A DNA stretch of 64,000 nucleotides from Sphingobium indicum B90A (GCF_000264945.2 NZ_CP013070.1:3162001-3226000), one strand, 5' to 3'. Positions 34,037 through 43,904 are shown, counted from the first letter of the stretch. Numbers and translations: made by a program. Notes: generated by a model not told the origin, from the letters alone.

Positions 34037-34947
34037 AGCAGCCGCCCCAGCGACCGCAACACCGTCCAGCGCGCCGCGATCCGCGCCAGCAGCACGCAAC
34101 CCATGGGTATCGCGGCCAGCGCGACCCAGCTTGTCCATGGCAGTTGGACGGCGCTCAGCAGTTCCGATCCCGTCGCCATCAGCCGCGCCCCCAGCAGCAG
34201 GATCACCAGCAAGGCGCAGGTAAAGCCGAGCGCGCCGCCGAACAGCGCGTCCAGGCCGATGCGGCGCTGGAACAGCCGGGCGATCTGCACGTCGGTCGCG
34301 CCCATCAGGTGCAGCACGTCGATGGTGCCGCGATGGCTGTCATGCGCGGCGCGGGCGGCGAGGACGACCACCGCGCCGGTCGCCAGCGTCATCAGCAGGA
34401 CGATGCCCGCCGCCAGCCAGCCAAGCGCGGAAAGCAGGCCCGCGAGCGGCGCGAGGAAGGCGGCATGGGGTTCGATGCGGACCTTGGGCGAGAGGGCGCG
34501 GAGCTGGCGGCGGAGGCGCTCGATCTTCCCGTCCGTCTGGCCCGGCGTCAGTTCGATGTCGATCAGCGCCGGTATCGGCAGGTCGCCGCTGGCCGCATCC
34601 TGCCCCAGCCAGGGGCGGATCTGCTCCGCAAGCGCGGCGGACGAAACCGGGCGGACGGCGCGGACCGTCGCGTCCTTGCGCAGCGCGGCGGCTATGCCCG
34701 CGCTCAGGCGCTCGCGCCGTTCGGCATGGGCTTCGACGATCTGCACCGTCGCTCGCCCGGCAAGGTCGGCCCCCATCGCCTTCACCGCCGCGCCCAGGCC
34801 CAGGCCGGCGGCGGCGGACAACACCGTCAGGAACATCATGATGGCGATGATCCAGGGCATGGGGCCGGCAACCCTCCCCTCCGGCAGCAGCCGGTGGCGC
34901 GCGGCGGCGGCGGCGCGGCGATTGCCCATGGCGCCGGAGGACGCCAT
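34033..34947 (-). CDS. ftsX: Cell-division protein FtsX
   Basis: 304 residues. The permease-like partner of FtsE that controls peptidoglycan hydrolases at the septum. A cytoplasmic N-terminus, one membrane segment (IIAIMMFLTVLSAAAGLGLG), a periplasmic loop, and three more segments toward the C-terminus match the FtsX layout. Its start overlaps the ftsE stop by one base (TAATG). Confidence 0.92.
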   Translation of the reverse strand: MASSGAMGNRRAAAAARHRLLPEGRVAGPMPWIIAIMMFLTVLSAAAGLGLGAAVKAMGADLAGRATVQIVEAHAERRERLSAGIAAALRKDATVRAVRPVSSAALAEQIRPWLGQDAASGDLPIPALIDIELTPGQTDGKIERLRRQLRALSPKVRIEPHAAFLAPLAGLLSALGWLAAGIVLLMTLATGAVVVLAARAAHDSHRGTIDVLHLMGATDVQIARLFQRRIGLDALFGGALGFTCALLVILLLGARLMATGSELLSAVQLPWTSWVALAAIPMGCVLLARIAARWTVLRSLGRLL

Positions 34948-35657
34948 TAGCCGGCCGCCTGCGGCCGGGGCGGGTAGCGCAGCGATCCGGTGGGGTCCGA
35001 CAGGCGGCCCTTGTCCAGCTTCATCATCTGCGCGCTGCCCACCTGCGCGATCAGCGGCAGGTCGTGGGTGGCGACGACGATAGTGGTGCCCAGCCGGTTC
35101 AGCGCTTCGAACAGGGTCATGAGGCGGCGGGCCATGTCGGCGTCGACGTTGCCGGTCGGTTCGTCCGCCACCAATATCTCCGGGCGGCCGATGACGGCGC
35201 GGGCGATGGCGACGCGCTGCTGCTCCCCGCCCGACAAGGTGGCGGGGCGCGCCTGGCCCCGGTCGCCCAGGCCGACCCAGCTCAGCATCTCGCTCACCGG
35301 CGCGTCGATCTCGCCTTCCGCCAGGCCGGCGACGCGCAGCGGCAGGGCGATATTGTCATAGACGGACAGATGCGGCACCAGCCGGAAATCCTGGAACACC
35401 ACGCCGATGCGGCGACGGAAGCCGGGCAGGCGCTTGCGGGGCAGCGTCACCACATCCTCCCCGAACAGGCGGATGACGCCCCGGCTGGGCCGCTGGGCGA
35501 GGTAGAGCAGCTTCAGCAGCGACGTCTTGCCCGCGCCCGACGCGCCGGTCAGGAAATAGAAACCGCCGCTGGCGAGCGAAAAGCTGACGTCGGACAGCGT
35601 CTCGCTATCCAGACCATAGCGCAGGCCGACATTTTCGAACTGGACGATGGCCGACAT
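34947..35657 (-). CDS. ftsE: Cell-division ATP-binding protein FtsE
   Basis: 236 residues. ABC ATPase with Walker A GASGAGKTSLL, Q-loop VFQDFRL, signature LSGGEQQRVAIARA and Walker B ILVADEPTGNVD, all matching FtsE. It joins FtsX at the division site. Head of the three-gene set, diverging from the zinc-ribbon gene at 35838 across 180 bp. Confidence 0.95.
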   Translation of the reverse strand: MSAIVQFENVGLRYGLDSETLSDVSFSLASGGFYFLTGASGAGKTSLLKLLYLAQRPSRGVIRLFGEDVVTLPRKRLPGFRRRIGVVFQDFRLVPHLSVYDNIALPLRVAGLAEGEIDAPVSEMLSWVGLGDRGQARPATLSGGEQQRVAIARAVIGRPEILVADEPTGNVDADMARRLMTLFEALNRLGTTIVVATHDLPLIAQVGSAQMMKLDKGRLSDPTGSLRYPPRPQAAG

Positions 35658-35837
35658 GCGTCAATTTCAGCGCCTGCGCGCTCCCTGCTTCCCCGAGCCT
35701 CTAGCCATGGCACAGCGGACGGGCGGCCGTAAAGCCCATCCGAGGCCGACCCGGCCTGTTCCCGCGAGTCGCGGTCCATGCTGGCGGCATGCTTGAAGCC
35801 GCTTGCCCTCGAATCCAACTCATGCCTATGAAGCGTC

Positions 35838-36665
35838 ATGATCCTGGTGTGTCCCAATTGCGCCACGCGCTATATCGTGCCGGACAGCGCCGTCGGCCCG
35901 AACGGCCGCCAGGTTCGCTGCGCCGCCTGCAAGCATAGCTGGTTCCAGGAGGGCGCCGCGCTCGCCCCGCGGGAGGAAGCGCTGGCGACTTCCGGCATGC
36001 CCGAAGTCGCGGCACCGCCGCCTCCCCCCGCGCCGCCCCCTCCGCCGCCCCCTCCTCCAGTCGAGGAGCCTGCCGCGCCGACGGTCGAGCCTGTCGCGGC
36101 GCCCGAGGAGTCCGAGCCGGTCGCGCAGGCCGCATCCCCGGAAGCGGCCAGGCCGGACTATCGTTTCGACGATGTTTACGGGCGCGCCGAAGCGGATGCG
36201 CGCGACGATTGGGCCGAACCCGAACCGGCCACCGCGAAGCCGCGCCGCAACCGGCTGAAGATCTGGACCTATGCCGCGCTCGCCTTCTGCCTGGCCGTCG
36301 GCGCGGCCGGCGGAGCGCTCTGGTATTTCGGCGCGCCTGGCTGGGCGGTCAATCTGGGACTGGTGCCGGAGGAAGGCGATCCCGACCTGCTCTTCTATCT
36401 CTCCAAGCCCGCCGAGCGGCGCAAGCTGCCGACCGGGGAGGAATATTTCGCCTTCGGCGCCCGGATCGTGAACAGCGGCAAGCAGGTGCTGCCCGTGCCG
36501 CCCGTATTGGTGCAGTTGCGCGACCGGCAGAACCGGCTGGTGTTCAGTTGGACCACCAAGGCCGACCGGACCAGCCTGAAGCCGGGCGAGGAAGCGTCGA
36601 TCAACGAAAGCCGGATCGACATCCCGAAAAATGCCGAGAATCTGTCGCTGACCTTCGTGCAGTGA
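35838..36665 (+). CDS. Zinc-ribbon membrane protein (MJ0042 motif, DUF3426)
   Basis: 275 residues. An N-terminal zinc ribbon (CPNCATRY to CAACKHSW, two CxxC pairs), a proline-rich linker of about 15 Pro in a row broken by Ala (residues about 55-80), an acidic stretch, one membrane segment ([23 protein letters not shown]), and a C-terminal DUF3426 domain ([20 protein letters not shown]). Widespread in alphaproteobacteria. The function is unknown. Confidence 0.88.
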   Translation: MILVCPNCATRYIVPDSAVGPNGRQVRCAACKHSWFQEGAALAPREEALATSGMPEVAAPPPPPAPPPPPPPPPVEEPAAPTVEPVAAPEESEPVAQAASPEAARPDYRFDDVYGRAEADARDDWAEPEPATAKPRRNRLKIWTYAALAFCLAVGAAGGALWYFGAPGWAVNLGLVPEEGDPDLLFYLSKPAERRKLPTGEEYFAFGARIVNSGKQVLPVPPVLVQLRDRQNRLVFSWTTKADRTSLKPGEEASINESRIDIPKNAENLSLTFVQ

Positions 36666-36696
36666 TTTGCGGAGAACCGGGCGTATAAGCGAGCCG

Positions 36697-36762
36697 TGCT
36701 CCTGCGAACGCAGGAGCCTAGTTCAGACGGGGGACTGGGCTCCTGCCTTCGCAGGAGCACGT
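36697..36762. repeat. Paired REP-like palindrome at a convergent gene junction
   Basis: Two GCGAAGGC-family palindromes in opposite orientation with a shared middle (CTAGTTCAGACGG), so the whole 66 bp can fold into one large dyad from GTGCTCCTGC to GCAGGAGCAC. It lies between the ends of the DUF3426 and pirin genes and may serve as a two-way terminator. Same layout at 44384-44450. Confidence 0.65.
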
Positions 36763-36787
36763 TGCATTATTGGAGCGCGAGGCCCCT

Positions 36788-37711
36788 TCACGGATAGCTC
36801 ACCGTCTTCGGCCGCCCCTGGGGGATCGGGATGAATTCCCGGTCGTCGCCGGGGATCAGGGGAAAGCGCATGGCTTCCCAATCCTCGCGGGCCTGCATCA
36901 GGCGGTCGGTGGAGGATGACACGAAATTCCACCAGACATGGCGAGGCGTCCGGAACGCCTCTCCCCCGCAAAGTATGACGCGGCCGCCGTCCACGCTCAT
37001 CAACGTCGCCCGGATGCCGGGGCGCAGGACGTAGAGCGTCTGCGGCTGGAGCATCACCCCGTCCAGCGCCGCGTCGCCGCCGGAGACGTATATCGCCCGC
37101 TCCTCCGCATCCGCGTCGATGGGGACCGATCCGCCGGGGGCAAGCTGAATGTCGGCATAGATGGTGTTCGCATAGGTGGTGACGGGCGAGGTCTGGCCCC
37201 AGAGGCTGCCCATGATCACGCGAGCCCGCGCATGGCCGCCGTCGATGACCGGCAGGCCGCCCTCGCCGACATGTTCGAAGGCCGGGTCCATCTCCTCATA
37301 ACGGTCGGGCAGCGCCAGCCAGGTTTGAATGGCGGAGAGCTTCGACAGTTTCGCCCGGTCCTCGTCCGGCGACCGCTCGCTATGGACGATGCCCTTGCCC
37401 GCCGTCATCAGGTTCACCGCGCCCGGCTCGATCAACTGCTCCGTGCCCAGGGAATCGCGGTGAAGGAAGCTGCCCTCATACATATAGGTGACGGTGGCGA
37501 GGTTGATGTGCGGGTGCGGGCGCACGTCGACGCCCTGTCCCGGCGCGATCCGGGCGGGACCGGCCTGGTCGAAGAAGATGAAGGGGCCGACCATGGTGCG
37601 TTCCTTCGCCGGCAGGGAACGATGGACCCGGAAATCGCCCAGATTATGGCTGGTCGGCGTGATCGTCTGGATGATCGGATCGTTCTGGATGATGGATTCG
37701 GGCGGGGTCAT
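36788..37711 (-). CDS. Pirin family protein
   Basis: 307 residues with two cupin domains. The metal-binding set is visible: RPHPHINLATVTYMYEG (two His), then GIVHSERSPDE with His and Glu. Characterised pirins act as quercetin dioxygenases or regulators. Here the function is open. The start overlaps the GST stop by 4 bp (ATGA), so both are likely expressed together, which hints at a role in detoxification or redox stress. Confidence 0.9.
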   Translation of the reverse strand: MTPPESIIQNDPIIQTITPTSHNLGDFRVHRSLPAKERTMVGPFIFFDQAGPARIAPGQGVDVRPHPHINLATVTYMYEGSFLHRDSLGTEQLIEPGAVNLMTAGKGIVHSERSPDEDRAKLSKLSAIQTWLALPDRYEEMDPAFEHVGEGGLPVIDGGHARARVIMGSLWGQTSPVTTYANTIYADIQLAPGGSVPIDADAEERAIYVSGGDAALDGVMLQPQTLYVLRPGIRATLMSVDGGRVILCGGEAFRTPRHVWWNFVSSSTDRLMQAREDWEAMRFPLIPGDDREFIPIPQGRPKTVSYP

Positions 37712-38415
37712 GCTGCGTCCAGTTCGGGATAATGGCGGAAGACGTCTTCTCGGGTGAACGGCAGGCGCCGGTCACTTGCCAGATAATCCTGCAATTCGGG
37801 CAGCGCCGCAACCCGGTCATGCAGGTCGGAAAGGCGCGGGAAGGACGGCATCAGCGTCGCCATGCGCAGCGGAAAGGCATAGCGCAGCCCGGCGACCAGG
37901 TGGAACAGCGACAGGTCGGCATGGCTCCAGCGCTGGGCAGCCAGCCATTCGCCCGGTTCGGCGCTCAGCGCATGTTCGAAATAGGTCAGGAATTTGGGGA
38001 TGCGGTGGGCGCGAAACCCGTGGGCGGCGCGCAGCGCTTCGGCCTTCTGCTCCTCATAATATAGGTCGGGACCGAGGGGATGGTGCACGTCATGCGCTTC
38101 CGCCACCATGTCCATGACGGTAAGCTGCACCTGCGCGAGCCAATAGCGGGGCTTGAGGCCCGCGGGTCCGCATTCGTGCCGTTCGGCCAGGTAGAACAGG
38201 ATGTTGGCGGTCTGCGCCACGGTGCGCCCGTCCGTCACCAGATAGGGCGGCGCGAAGGCGGGGCCGGCGTCGTGCCGCTCCATGTCCGCCATCAGCGCTT
38301 CGTCGCCGTCGGCGCGGGCGCGGTCGCGATAAGGGATGCCGCACGCCTCCAGCGTCAGCCGCACGAACTCGCCGCGTCCGGCAATGGTTGACCAGTACCA
38401 GAAATCATAGGCCAT
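37708..38415 (-). CDS. Glutathione S-transferase family protein
   Basis: 235 residues. A thioredoxin-fold N-terminal domain (YWSTIAGRGEFVRLTLEACG, like the GRGE/RYF region of sigma and alpha GSTs), cis-proline region in PPYLVTDGRTVAQTANI, and a helical C-terminal domain (RWSHADLSLFHLVAGL). The ATG at 38415 has AGGAGG eight bases upstream. Next to pirin. The substrate is unknown. Confidence 0.87.
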   Translation of the reverse strand: MAYDFWYWSTIAGRGEFVRLTLEACGIPYRDRARADGDEALMADMERHDAGPAFAPPYLVTDGRTVAQTANILFYLAERHECGPAGLKPRYWLAQVQLTVMDMVAEAHDVHHPLGPDLYYEEQKAEALRAAHGFRAHRIPKFLTYFEHALSAEPGEWLAAQRWSHADLSLFHLVAGLRYAFPLRMATLMPSFPRLSDLHDRVAALPELQDYLASDRRLPFTREDVFRHYPELDAA

Positions 38416-38463
38416 GGGTTGCGCCTCCTTGGATGGCGGCACAACGCTTGAGCGGCGCTATGG

Positions 38464-38751
38464 TTACGCTTCGCCGGGGGCGCGGGCCTTGATCGCCAGG
38501 GCGTGGACCTTGTCGCGCAGCAGGTCGGCCAGCGCGGCGTTGACCAGGCGCTGGCGGGCGACCCGGTTCCGGCCGGTGAAGCGGTCGGACACGATGTCCA
38601 CGGTGAAGTGGCTTTCGCCCGATCCGTCATGCCCGGCATGGCCGCGATGCTTCTCGCTGTCGTCGATCACGGCGAGCCGTTCGGGGGCCAGGGCGGCGCG
38701 CAGCCGGGCTTCGATTTCGGTGGCGACAGGGCCTTTCAGAATCTCGGTCAT
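38464..38751 (-). CDS. bolA: BolA family protein
   Basis: 95 residues, the usual size. The BolA fold shows SHFTVDIVSDRFTGRNRVAR and VNAALADLLRDKVHALAIKA, with the conserved C-terminal His in VHALAI. The insert HRGHAGHDGSGESH is rich in His. BolA proteins work with monothiol glutaredoxins in iron-sulfur cluster transfer. It diverges from the J-domain gene at 38796. Confidence 0.92.
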   Translation of the reverse strand: MTEILKGPVATEIEARLRAALAPERLAVIDDSEKHRGHAGHDGSGESHFTVDIVSDRFTGRNRVARQRLVNAALADLLRDKVHALAIKARAPGEA

Positions 38752-38795
38752 GGCCCCTATATAGGCCCTTTGCCCGCAGTTGCATCAGGACAATC

Positions 38796-39413
38796 TTGGC
38801 CAGCGATCCCTTCTCGACCCGTCGTTTCAACCGTTTCCACGGCCGCGTGGAAAGCGACCGCCCCTGCGCGGTTCCGGGCTGCGAGGAGCCGGGAGAATTT
38901 CGCGCGCCGCCGCTGGAAGGAAGCGGATCGAACCGGGAGGGGCCGAATTGGCGCTGGCTGTGCCTGGACCATGTGCGCGAATTCAACCAGGGCTATAATT
39001 TCTTCACCGGCATGAGCCCGGAGGAGATCGCCGCCGCCCAGCGCCCCTATGCGGGATGGGAGCGGGAGACTCGGGCCTTTTCCTCCAACGCCGCCAGCCC
39101 GCCGCCCAAATGGTCGGATTTCCAGGATCCGCTGGACGCCATCGGCGCCCGGTTCAAGGAACGGGTGGCGAAGGCGCGGGCGGACAGCCGGATGCGGCAG
39201 GACGGGAAATTCCTCTCGCGGGACGACCGCCGGGCGCTGGACGTGATGGGCCTGCCGATCGATGCCGACCGCCGGGCGCTGCGGCAGCGCTATACCGAAT
39301 TGCTGCGGCGCTTCCATCCCGACCATAATGGCGGCGACCGGAGCCAGGAGGCGTCGTTGCAGGGGGTGATCGAGGCCTATCAGCTTCTGCGCAAGGCGGA
39401 GGCCTTTGCCTGA
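38796..39413 (+). CDS. J-domain protein with Cys/His N-terminal segment
   Basis: 205 residues. The C-terminal J domain (DVMGLPIDADRRALRQRYTE, then the HPD motif in RFHPDHNGG) would stimulate DnaK ATPase. The N-terminus has CAVPGCEEPG and WLCLDHVREFNQGYNFF, possibly a metal site. The start is TTG at 38796 with AGGA five bases upstream; no ATG begins the conserved region. It lies ahead of cobS, in an order (bolA, J-protein, cobS) that I associate with alphaproteobacteria. Confidence 0.87.
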   Translation: MASDPFSTRRFNRFHGRVESDRPCAVPGCEEPGEFRAPPLEGSGSNREGPNWRWLCLDHVREFNQGYNFFTGMSPEEIAAAQRPYAGWERETRAFSSNAASPPPKWSDFQDPLDAIGARFKERVAKARADSRMRQDGKFLSRDDRRALDVMGLPIDADRRALRQRYTELLRRFHPDHNGGDRSQEASLQGVIEAYQLLRKAEAFA

Positions 39414-39553
39414 AGGCCCGGCGTTGATCGGACAGCAGGCCAATTTGGCCGAATGGGCTGCTTGATCCCGGCACGTTAAGGCCCCACTCTATCGACATGC
39501 CTGTCCCTGATGGTTAGGGCAGTGCCGACCAGCCGCTCGAAGAGACAAGAGAA

Positions 39554-40561
39554 ATGACCGACATCCCGAACGTCCAGCCCGATACCCGCGCCGAAACGCT
39601 GCTGGCATCGCCCGACCGCGAAGTCGACGCGCGCGAAATGTTCGGCATCGATGTCGACATGAAGATCCCCGCCTTTTCGGAGGCTGACGAGCGGGTTCCC
39701 GACCTCGACCCCGCCTATGTCTTCGATCCGGACACCACCCTCGCGATCCTGGCGGGCTTCGCCTATAACCGCCGCGTGATGGTGCAGGGCTATCACGGCA
39801 CCGGCAAGTCCAGCCATATCGAGCAGGTCGCCGCCCGCCTGCGCTGGCCGTGCATCCGCATCAACCTGGACGCGCATATCAGCCGCATCGACCTGGTCGG
39901 GCGCGACGCCATCGTCCTCAAGGAAGGCCAGCAGGTCACGGAATTCCGCGAAGGCCTGCTCCCCTGGGCGTTGCAGCGGCCCGTGGCCCTGGTGTTCGAC
40001 GAATATGACGCCGGCCGCCCCGACGTGATGTTCGTGATCCAGCGCGTGCTGGAAACCGACGGCAAGATGACGCTGCTCGACCAGAACCGGGTGATCCGGC
40101 CCAATCCCTGGTTCCGCCTGTTCGCGACCGCCAACACCGTGGGCCTGGGCGACACGACCGGCCTCTATCACGGCACGCAGCAGATCAACCAGGGCCAGAT
40201 GGACCGCTGGAACCTGGTGGTGGCGCTGAATTACCTGCCCGCCGCGACCGAGGCGCAGGTGGTGCTGGCCAAGTCCGGCGAATATGATCATGAGGGCGGC
40301 CGCAAGGAAGTCGAGAATATGATCAAGGTGGCGGAACTGACCCGCCAGGGCTTCATCAACGGCGACATCTCGACCGTCATGTCGCCGCGCACGGTGATAA
40401 GTTGGGCGCAGAATGCGCTGATCTTCAAGAATGTCGGCTTCGCCTTCCGCCTTAGCTTCCTCAACAAATGCGATGAGGCGGAACGGCCGCTGGTGGCCGA
40501 ATATTATCAGCGCGTCTTCGGCAAGGATCTGCCCGAAAGCGTGGCGCACCGGGCGGCGTGA
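39554..40561 (+). CDS. cobS: Cobaltochelatase CobS-type AAA+ ATPase
   Basis: 335 residues. MoxR-like AAA+ ATPase with Walker [11 protein letters not shown] (about residues 77-86) and Walker [11 protein letters not shown] (about 143-152); [19 protein letters not shown] is sensor-1 type. In aerobic B12 synthesis it works with CobT and CobN to insert cobalt into hydrogenobyrinate diamide. CobN is not in the window, so B12 synthesis is not shown. Its stop is one base from the OsmC start. Confidence 0.92.
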   Translation: MTDIPNVQPDTRAETLLASPDREVDAREMFGIDVDMKIPAFSEADERVPDLDPAYVFDPDTTLAILAGFAYNRRVMVQGYHGTGKSSHIEQVAARLRWPCIRINLDAHISRIDLVGRDAIVLKEGQQVTEFREGLLPWALQRPVALVFDEYDAGRPDVMFVIQRVLETDGKMTLLDQNRVIRPNPWFRLFATANTVGLGDTTGLYHGTQQINQGQMDRWNLVVALNYLPAATEAQVVLAKSGEYDHEGGRKEVENMIKVAELTRQGFINGDISTVMSPRTVISWAQNALIFKNVGFAFRLSFLNKCDEAERPLVAEYYQRVFGKDLPESVAHRAA

Positions 40562-40562
40562 C

Positions 40563-40985
40563 GTGATCGTCGTCGAACGGATCGACCCGGATGGCGGGAC
40601 CGCCCATCGGATCAGCATCAGAGGGCATGAACTGATCGCGGACATGTCGGCGCCGGACGGCCATGACGCCGGGCCGGACCCGCATGACCTCTACGATTCG
40701 GCCTTGGGCGCGTGCAAGGCGATGACCATGCTCTGGTATGCGCAGCGCAACGGCATTCCGGTGGAGGGCATCCATGTCGGCGTGGTCCGCGACGCCAGCC
40801 AGGAGCGCAAGGGCGTCTACAAGCTGACGACGCGCATCGCGCTCTCCGGGCCGTTGAGCGCGGAACAGCATGACAGGCTGATCGCCGTCGCCGCGAAATG
40901 CCCGGTGCACAAGCTGATGAGCGAGGTCGAAACGCAGATCGAAACCATCGCCGTGCCCTATGTCGGGGAGGGCGAGAGGCCGTGA
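40563..40985 (+). CDS. OsmC family protein
   Basis: 140 residues. OsmC/Ohr fold with the two reactive cysteines in LGACKAMTM (about Cys50) and KCPVHKLM (about Cys113). Such proteins reduce organic peroxides or disulfides. The start is GTG at 40563, one base after the cobS stop. Its own stop overlaps the next GTG start (GTGA). Its place inside the cobS-cobT pair is noteworthy. Confidence 0.88.
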   Translation: MIVVERIDPDGGTAHRISIRGHELIADMSAPDGHDAGPDPHDLYDSALGACKAMTMLWYAQRNGIPVEGIHVGVVRDASQERKGVYKLTTRIALSGPLSAEQHDRLIAVAAKCPVHKLMSEVETQIETIAVPYVGEGERP

Positions 40986-41767
40986 GCGAACCTGCCGCCC
41001 TGACGCCGGAGGAAGGCCGCCTGCCGCTGGAGAGCGCGTTCAACCTGCGCGACTTCGGCGGCTATGCGACGGCCGACGGGCGCTGCGTGAAGCGCGGCAT
41101 GCTCTATCGGTCGGGCACGATGGCGCTGCTGACGGACGGGGATGCGGACCATCTCCGCTCGCTCGGCATCCGGGCGATCTGCGATTTCCGCCGCGGCAAT
41201 GAGCGAACGGCCGAACCCACGCTCTGGCACGGGGCGGATGTCGATTATTTCTGCCGCGACTATACCGAAAGCAGCGGCCTGCTGGGCGAGATGCTCCAGC
41301 GCGAGGGGGCCACGGCGGACGATATGCGGCGGACGATGATCGCGCTCTATCGCATGATTCCGGTGGACCATGCCGCATCCTATCGCGCCATGTTCGAACG
41401 GATCACGGATGGTCGCGTGCCGTTGCTGATCAACTGTTCGGCGGGCAAGGACCGCACCGGCGTCGGCGCGGCGCTGATCCTGGCGGCGCTGGGCGTGCCG
41501 CGCCCGACCATCGTCCAGGATTATCTGGCGACCAACGCCCATGCCGATTGGGACTGGCTGCTGGCGCAGCGCGACACGCTGGTGGCGCGGATGCGGCTGG
41601 CGGGGGCCGACATGCTCGAACCGCTGCTGAGGGCGGAGGCCGCCTATCTGGATTCCTTCTTCGCGGCGCTGGATGAAAGCCATGGCGGCGTGGACGGCTA
41701 TCTGAACGGCATGCTGGGCGTCGACGCGGCGGCGCGGGATGCGATGCGCGGGATGCTGCTGGACTGA
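40982..41767 (+). CDS. Tyrosine/serine phosphatase family protein
   Basis: 261 residues. Starts [19 protein letters not shown], the usual opening of the bacterial tyrosine/serine phosphatase group related to PTEN-like enzymes. The P-loop is CSAGKDRTG (C-X5-R, Cys at about 151), preceded by Asn rather than His. The start is GTG, overlapping the OsmC stop; the stop overlaps the cobT ATG by one base (TGATG). Substrate not known (phosphoprotein or phosphoinositide-like). Confidence 0.87.
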   Translation: MSEPAALTPEEGRLPLESAFNLRDFGGYATADGRCVKRGMLYRSGTMALLTDGDADHLRSLGIRAICDFRRGNERTAEPTLWHGADVDYFCRDYTESSGLLGEMLQREGATADDMRRTMIALYRMIPVDHAASYRAMFERITDGRVPLLINCSAGKDRTGVGAALILAALGVPRPTIVQDYLATNAHADWDWLLAQRDTLVARMRLAGADMLEPLLRAEAAYLDSFFAALDESHGGVDGYLNGMLGVDAAARDAMRGMLLD

Positions 41768-43593
41768 TGGCCGACCGTTCGCCCCTCGACGCCTTCAAGG
41801 ATGTGCTGTCCGGCGCGGCGCGCTCCATCGCCCGCGACGCGGAGGTGGAGGTGGGCTTCACCGCCGACACGCCGCATATGGCGGGCAAGGCAATCAAGGT
41901 GCCAACGCCCGGCCGCAACCTGCCCGCCGATCAGGTGGCGCTGGCGCGGGGCTATGCCGACGCCAATGCGCTGCGGCTGCGGCACCATAATGCGAAGGTC
42001 CACAACAGCGCCGCGCCCGCCGACGCGACGGCGCGGGCGGTCTATGACGCGGTCGAGCAGGCGCGGGTGGAGGCGATCGGTTCGCGGGCGATGGAGGGGG
42101 TGCGCGCCAACCTCAACCATGCGCTGGACCTGAAGTTGAAATCCGACCCGATCCGCCGCGCCCGTTCCGCCGACGAGGTGCCGCTGTCGACCGCGCTGGC
42201 GCTCAAGGTGCGCGAGCGGCTGACCGGGCAGGCCGCGCCGAAGGATGTGCGGGCGGGCCTCGCCATGGTGGACCAGTGGATCGAGGACAAGGCGGGCGCC
42301 GATCTGGACGCGCTGGCCATGGCGATAGACGACCAGCGCGCCTTCCAGAAGCTGACGTCCGCCATGCTGGAGCATCTCCAGTTGATCGACGCCGACGTGC
42401 CGCCCGAAACCGACGATTCCGAGCCGCAGGAAGAGGGCGAGGAAGAGGAGCAGAGCCAAGAAGACGGCGACAGCGGCGAGGATCAGGCGGGCGACAGCGA
42501 CGCCTTCGCGGAGGCGCGCGCCGAGGATCAGGGCGGCGACACCGAGGAGGGCGAAACCGAATATAGCGACGAATTCGACGCCGACAGCGAGGAAGGCGCG
42601 GAGGATATGGGCGAGGAAGGCATGATGCCGGTCCGCCCCAACCGGCCGATGGGCGACCTGCCGCCGGGTTTCGACTACAAGCCCTATACGCAGCTTCACG
42701 ATGAGGTCGTGACGGCGGAGGATCTGTGCGACGAGGATGAACTGCTGCGGCTGCGCGGCTTCCTCGACCAGCAGTTGGTGAGCCTGCAGGGGGCGGTGAC
42801 GAAACTCGCCAACCGGCTCCAGCGGCGGCTGATGGCGCAGCAGTCGCGGTCATGGGACTTCGACCAGGAGGAAGGGCTGCTCGACGCGGCGCGGCTGGCG
42901 CGGATCGTGATCGATCCGACGCGCTCGCTTTCCTACAAGATCGAGCGGGATACGGAGTTCCGCGACACCGTCGTCACGCTGCTGATCGACAATAGCGGGT
43001 CGATGCGCGGGCGGCCCATCTCCATCGCCGCGATCAGCGCCGACATCATGGCGCGCACGCTGGAACGCTGCGGCGTGAAGACCGAGATATTGGGCTTCAC
43101 CACGCGGGCGTGGAAGGGCGGGCAGAGCCGGGAGGACTGGCTGGCCGCCGGGCGTCCGGCCATGCCGGGGCGTTTGAACGACCTGCGCCACATCATCTAC
43201 AAGAAGGCCGACGAACCCTGGCGCCGGGCGCGCAAGAATCTGGGCCTGATGATGCGCGAGGGGCTGCTCAAGGAGAATATCGACGGCGAGGCGCTGCTCT
43301 GGGCGCATGGCCGCCTGATCGCGCGCAATGAGGAACGCCGCATATTGATGGTGATATCCGACGGCGCGCCGGTGGACGATTCCACCCTGTCGGTGAACAG
43401 CGGCACCTATCTGGAGCGCCATTTGCGGCAGGTGATCGAATGGATCGAGAATCGCTCGCCCGTGCAGCTCGTCGCCATCGGCATCGGCCATGACGTCACC
43501 CGCTATTATCGCCGGGCCGTGACCATCATGGATGCCGAACAGCTTGGCGGCACGATGGTGGAACAACTCGCCGGATTGTTCGACGAAGACTAG
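41767..43593 (+). CDS. cobT: Cobaltochelatase CobT-type VWA protein
   Basis: 608 residues. An N-terminal CobT domain, a very acidic middle (residues about 212-283, rich in Glu and Asp), then a von Willebrand factor A domain with [18 protein letters not shown] near residue 406. It pairs with CobS as a MoxR-VWA chaperone module for metal insertion. The stop codon TAG (43591-43593) lies at the left junction of the 260-bp repeat element, so the last codons may have been reshaped by the insertion. Confidence 0.92.
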   Translation: MADRSPLDAFKDVLSGAARSIARDAEVEVGFTADTPHMAGKAIKVPTPGRNLPADQVALARGYADANALRLRHHNAKVHNSAAPADATARAVYDAVEQARVEAIGSRAMEGVRANLNHALDLKLKSDPIRRARSADEVPLSTALALKVRERLTGQAAPKDVRAGLAMVDQWIEDKAGADLDALAMAIDDQRAFQKLTSAMLEHLQLIDADVPPETDDSEPQEEGEEEEQSQEDGDSGEDQAGDSDAFAEARAEDQGGDTEEGETEYSDEFDADSEEGAEDMGEEGMMPVRPNRPMGDLPPGFDYKPYTQLHDEVVTAEDLCDEDELLRLRGFLDQQLVSLQGAVTKLANRLQRRLMAQQSRSWDFDQEEGLLDAARLARIVIDPTRSLSYKIERDTEFRDTVVTLLIDNSGSMRGRPISIAAISADIMARTLERCGVKTEILGFTTRAWKGGQSREDWLAAGRPAMPGRLNDLRHIIYKKADEPWRRARKNLGLMMREGLLKENIDGEALLWAHGRLIARNEERRILMVISDGAPVDDSTLSVNSGTYLERHLRQVIEWIENRSPVQLVAIGIGHDVTRYYRRAVTIMDAEQLGGTMVEQLAGLFDED

Positions 43594-43853
43594 GCCGTAA
43601 ACTCATAAATGGCGCGTTCGAGGTTTGAGGCAAAAAGGCCCAGCCCAAGGAGAGAGGGCGCGGGAATATGTCGATATTTCGAGCCCTCTCGACGCCGGGA
43701 TGGGCCTTTTTGGTCAAATCCGCAGGACGCCAAAATGGCTTCCATCTCGAACCGAAATGCGCTTGCAAAGGTGTCCAACCTTCGCGGCGCGCATTTCGGC
43801 CCGATATGTTCGCCATTTTGGCGCCTCGAACGCGCCATTTATGAGTTTACGGC
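43594..43853. repeat. MITE-like element, family 2, full copy with nested hairpins
   Basis: A 260-bp element bounded by inverted repeats of about 30 bp (GCCGTAAACTCATAAATGGC then GCGTTCGAGG at the left). Inside are two nested hairpins. Hairpin 1 has a 12-bp stem 43631-43642 with 43701-43712 and an inner 8-bp stem 43652-43659 with 43683-43690. Hairpin 2 has a 12-bp stem 43728-43739 with 43812-43823 and an inner 11-bp stem 43752-43762 with 43789-43799. CTAG and CTGG flank it. No gene inside. It may also terminate cobT transcription. Confidence 0.75.
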
Positions 43854-43904
43854 CTGGAATCCGTGCGCGTAGAGGCGCCACGGACGTTCGAATAGGAGAG
43901 CGTG

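Noticed and set aside
39554..43593. Proof of aerobic vitamin B12 synthesis
   Set aside because: Only CobS and CobT homologues are seen; CobN and other cob genes are not in the window, and CobS-CobT-like pairs can serve other metal or chaperone roles.
43594..43853. CRISPR-like or phage-derived repeat
   Set aside because: The structure is inverted repeats and nested hairpins, with no regular direct repeats and spacers. No cas or phage genes are nearby.
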